This document shows positions 23,940 to 25,673 of a stretch of 25,673 nucleotides of DNA, piece by piece. The stretch covers positions 1-25,673 of the forward strand of contig CAJTWQ010000025.1 of assembly GCA_910579835.1 (NCBI GenBank). The letters run 5' to 3'. The position numbers were made by a program, and so were the translations under genes. The DNA is from an uncultured Ruminococcus sp. (GTDB lineage: Bacteria > Bacillota > Clostridia > Oscillospirales > Ruminococcaceae). Under the pieces are notes generated by a model that worked only from the letters and a program-made list of their open reading frames with translations, did not search any database and was not told the DNA's origin. Numbering within the stretch: position 1 is the stretch's first letter; every line of letters starts with the position of its first letter.

Positions 23940-25667
23940 CTATTCGTCATCGTCGTTGTCCGGATCGCCTCCATCAACGGTGTTAAGGAAAAGCTCCGGA
24001 TCGTAGCATACGCCCATATACCGGACTTCAAAGTGACAATGAGAACCGAATGAATTTCCCGTGTTTCCTACTGCGCCGATAAGCTGTCCTTTTGTAACCG
24101 TCTGATTTTCGGCAGCAAAAACAGCGCTCATATGACCGTATACTGTCTGATAACCGTTAAGGTGATCGATCTGCACCATATAGCCGTATCCGCCTGAATT
24201 CCAGCCGGCAGAGATAACCACTCCGTCAGCGGCAGCATAAATATCAGTTCCTTCGCCGGCTGCAATATCCAGGCCTTTGTGATTACGGTCGCTGATAAAT
24301 GTGTCGCTTATCCAGCCACCGTCAAGAGGCCAGCCCATTTCTCCGGAGCCTGTTACGGGACGGCAGCTGGGGTCGGGGTGTGCGGAATATGTGCCGATAC
24401 CTATCTGCTCAATGACAGGTTCTTTTGTAACTACTGAGCTGACGGTTTTTCTTGATCTTTCAATTCCGTCAACATATGTTATCTCCGTGTTGCTTACCTT
24501 TTCGCCTGGAACGCCCTTTACAAGAATCGTTCTTACTCCTACGTTAAGTGAACTGGTTTCGTATTCAACCGTTTCATAGTCCAGGAAAGAGAGCGTCTCG
24601 AATTTCTTAACATACTGAATGGGAAGATAGCTTTCTGTTTCTGTTATATTAACTATCTGACCGTTTTTGAGGGATGTTCCGGAGTTATAGGGGTTGAGCC
24701 GTTTGAAATCGTCAAGACTCATGTTGTATTTTTGGCATACGGAAACGCTGGTATCGCCGGTCTTAGCAATATACACTCCTTTTTTTTCTGTGGAAGATGT
24801 AAGCATTTCTATTGCCGGCTTTTCCTCCATAACGCTGTCCTGAAGGTATATTCCCTGAGTGTATTCAATTTTGTTTTTGTATGACAGATCATGAACTTCT
24901 CCGTCAACTTTGTAATTAAGCAGTCTTTCCGACAGGGCTTTTTGTATTTTATCCTTGTTTTCGACTGCGGCTATGAATTTTCCGTCGATATAAATTCCCC
25001 ATGCTTCGGTAAGCTTTTCATCAGAGGCTTCCAGCATTTCGTTTGCAAGCTGATCGGAACTCAAAAGTTTGTCGTCATCGGAGATGATCTTCAGCGAAAA
25101 GTTTGCGGAGAGTTCAATTGTTTTGTCGCTTTCCGCGTAAGATATTCTCTGCTGAACCTCCCGTTCGGCTTTTTCAAAGTCGGCTTCTGCTGTTATAATG
25201 CCGATCTCTTTTCCGTTGAAATCAACGGCAATGCCATATTCAAGTCCGGAACCGTATCTTACGACACCAATAAGGAACGCTATACATATAATGGGCATAG
25301 TATAGTTGAATACGGTATATAGAACTCCCTCCTCACCGAACAGGAAAGATCCGGTAAAACGGGTGACAGCCCCTGCGTGAGCTGCCTTTCCGCGCTTTTT
25401 TGCTTTTTTTATATTATTGTAAAGCTTTCTGTTGCGTTCGGCACGAAACCTGACAGATTCCGTCATGCCTTTCCAAAACCAGCGTACGCCTCTGAAAACA
25501 AATGATATAAGGCTGAGCAGCTCGGAAAGAATGAGCTTCAGTCCCTTGATCATTCCCAGAGCGGCAACTGCCAGAACTTTTACGGCACACAAGCCAAGCC
25601 GTGCAGACAGATTTACGGCGCCGTTCACAGCGCGTCTGAATAAATTATCCTGATCTTCCGGCTCCAT
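23940..25667 (-). CDS. Membrane-anchored M23 peptidase with LysM and G5 domains
   Basis: 575 residues. A basic, amphipathic N-terminal region (about 1-115) leads to one clear TM (about 117-138, MPIICIAFLIGVV). An extracellular stalk with repeated strand-helix units follows (about 140-290), then LysM (about 297-342, KTGDTSVSVCQKYNMSLDDF), G5 (about 362-437, VKGVPGEK), and a C-terminal M23 domain. The zinc ligands are present in HKGLDIA (near 461) and HCHFEV (near 543), so it should be an active peptidoglycan endopeptidase. The tail is acidic (PDNDDDE). It is convergent with the exonuclease. Its ATG lies seven bases from the window edge, so upstream control is not visible. Confidence 0.9.
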   Translation of the reverse strand: MEPEDQDNLFRRAVNGAVNLSARLGLCAVKVLAVAALGMIKGLKLILSELLSLISFVFRGVRWFWKGMTESVRFRAERNRKLYNNIKKAKKRGKAAHAGAVTRFTGSFLFGEEGVLYTVFNYTMPIICIAFLIGVVRYGSGLEYGIAVDFNGKEIGIITAEADFEKAEREVQQRISYAESDKTIELSANFSLKIISDDDKLLSSDQLANEMLEASDEKLTEAWGIYIDGKFIAAVENKDKIQKALSERLLNYKVDGEVHDLSYKNKIEYTQGIYLQDSVMEEKPAIEMLTSSTEKKGVYIAKTGDTSVSVCQKYNMSLDDFKRLNPYNSGTSLKNGQIVNITETESYLPIQYVKKFETLSFLDYETVEYETSSLNVGVRTILVKGVPGEKVSNTEITYVDGIERSRKTVSSVVTKEPVIEQIGIGTYSAHPDPSCRPVTGSGEMGWPLDGGWISDTFISDRNHKGLDIAAGEGTDIYAAADGVVISAGWNSGGYGYMVQIDHLNGYQTVYGHMSAVFAAENQTVTKGQLIGAVGNTGNSFGSHCHFEVRYMGVCYDPELFLNTVDGGDPDNDDDE

Positions 25668-25673
25668 TTATAC

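Noticed and set aside
1..25673. tRNA genes, CRISPR arrays, transposases, integrases and attachment sites
   Set aside because: Looked for on both strands by eye and none seen; gaps are too short for most of these.

Overview
The window looks like chromosomal DNA from a low- to mid-GC Gram-positive anaerobe of the Ruminococcus/Oscillospiraceae type. The evidence is strong Shine-Dalgarno sequences, sigma-A type promoters, lipoprotein signal peptides, a SpoIID homologue, a Spo0A-like protein, and the neighbourhood prmC-recA-recX-rimO-pgsA. The genus is inferred from general character only. There are no tRNA or rRNA genes, insertion sequences or CRISPR arrays that I can see. Gene density is high and no gap exceeds 300 bases.

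Positions 1-7595 (+ strand): a 70-base hairpin and an AT-rich leader with spaced TTAAC-type repeats come first. Then follows a five-gene transcription unit: two MalF/MalG-type sugar ABC permeases, an HlyD-type membrane fusion protein, a stand-alone MacB-type periplasmic core domain protein, and an 801-residue lipoprotein with a probable beta-propeller-like region joined to a solute-binding domain. It ends at a bidirectional terminator. No ATPase is encoded in the unit. This mix of importer parts and exporter-accessory parts is the most unusual assembly in the window.

Positions 7598-18575 (- strand): eleven co-directional, mostly overlapping or tightly spaced genes. In transcription order they are citrate synthase (from a perfect-consensus promoter), a calcium-loop lipoprotein, an OmpR-type response regulator, its histidine kinase, a DUF1385 membrane protein, prmC, recA, recX, rimO, pgsA, and a DtxR-fold regulator that has lost nearly all the family's metal ligands. 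Internal promoters are likely but were not resolved.

Positions 18600-23927 (+ strand): spoIID, divergent from citrate synthase; an ABC-2 type export pair with a clear promoter; a Spo0A-like protein with an intact-looking DNA-binding domain but a receiver domain lacking its phosphorylation residues; and a DEDDh exonuclease whose terminator hairpin begins inside its coding region.

Positions 23940-25667 (- strand): a membrane-anchored LysM/G5/M23 peptidase, convergent with the exonuclease.

The best candidates for something undescribed are the ATPase-less permease/MFP/MacB-core/binding-protein unit and the phosphorylation-independent Spo0A-like factor.
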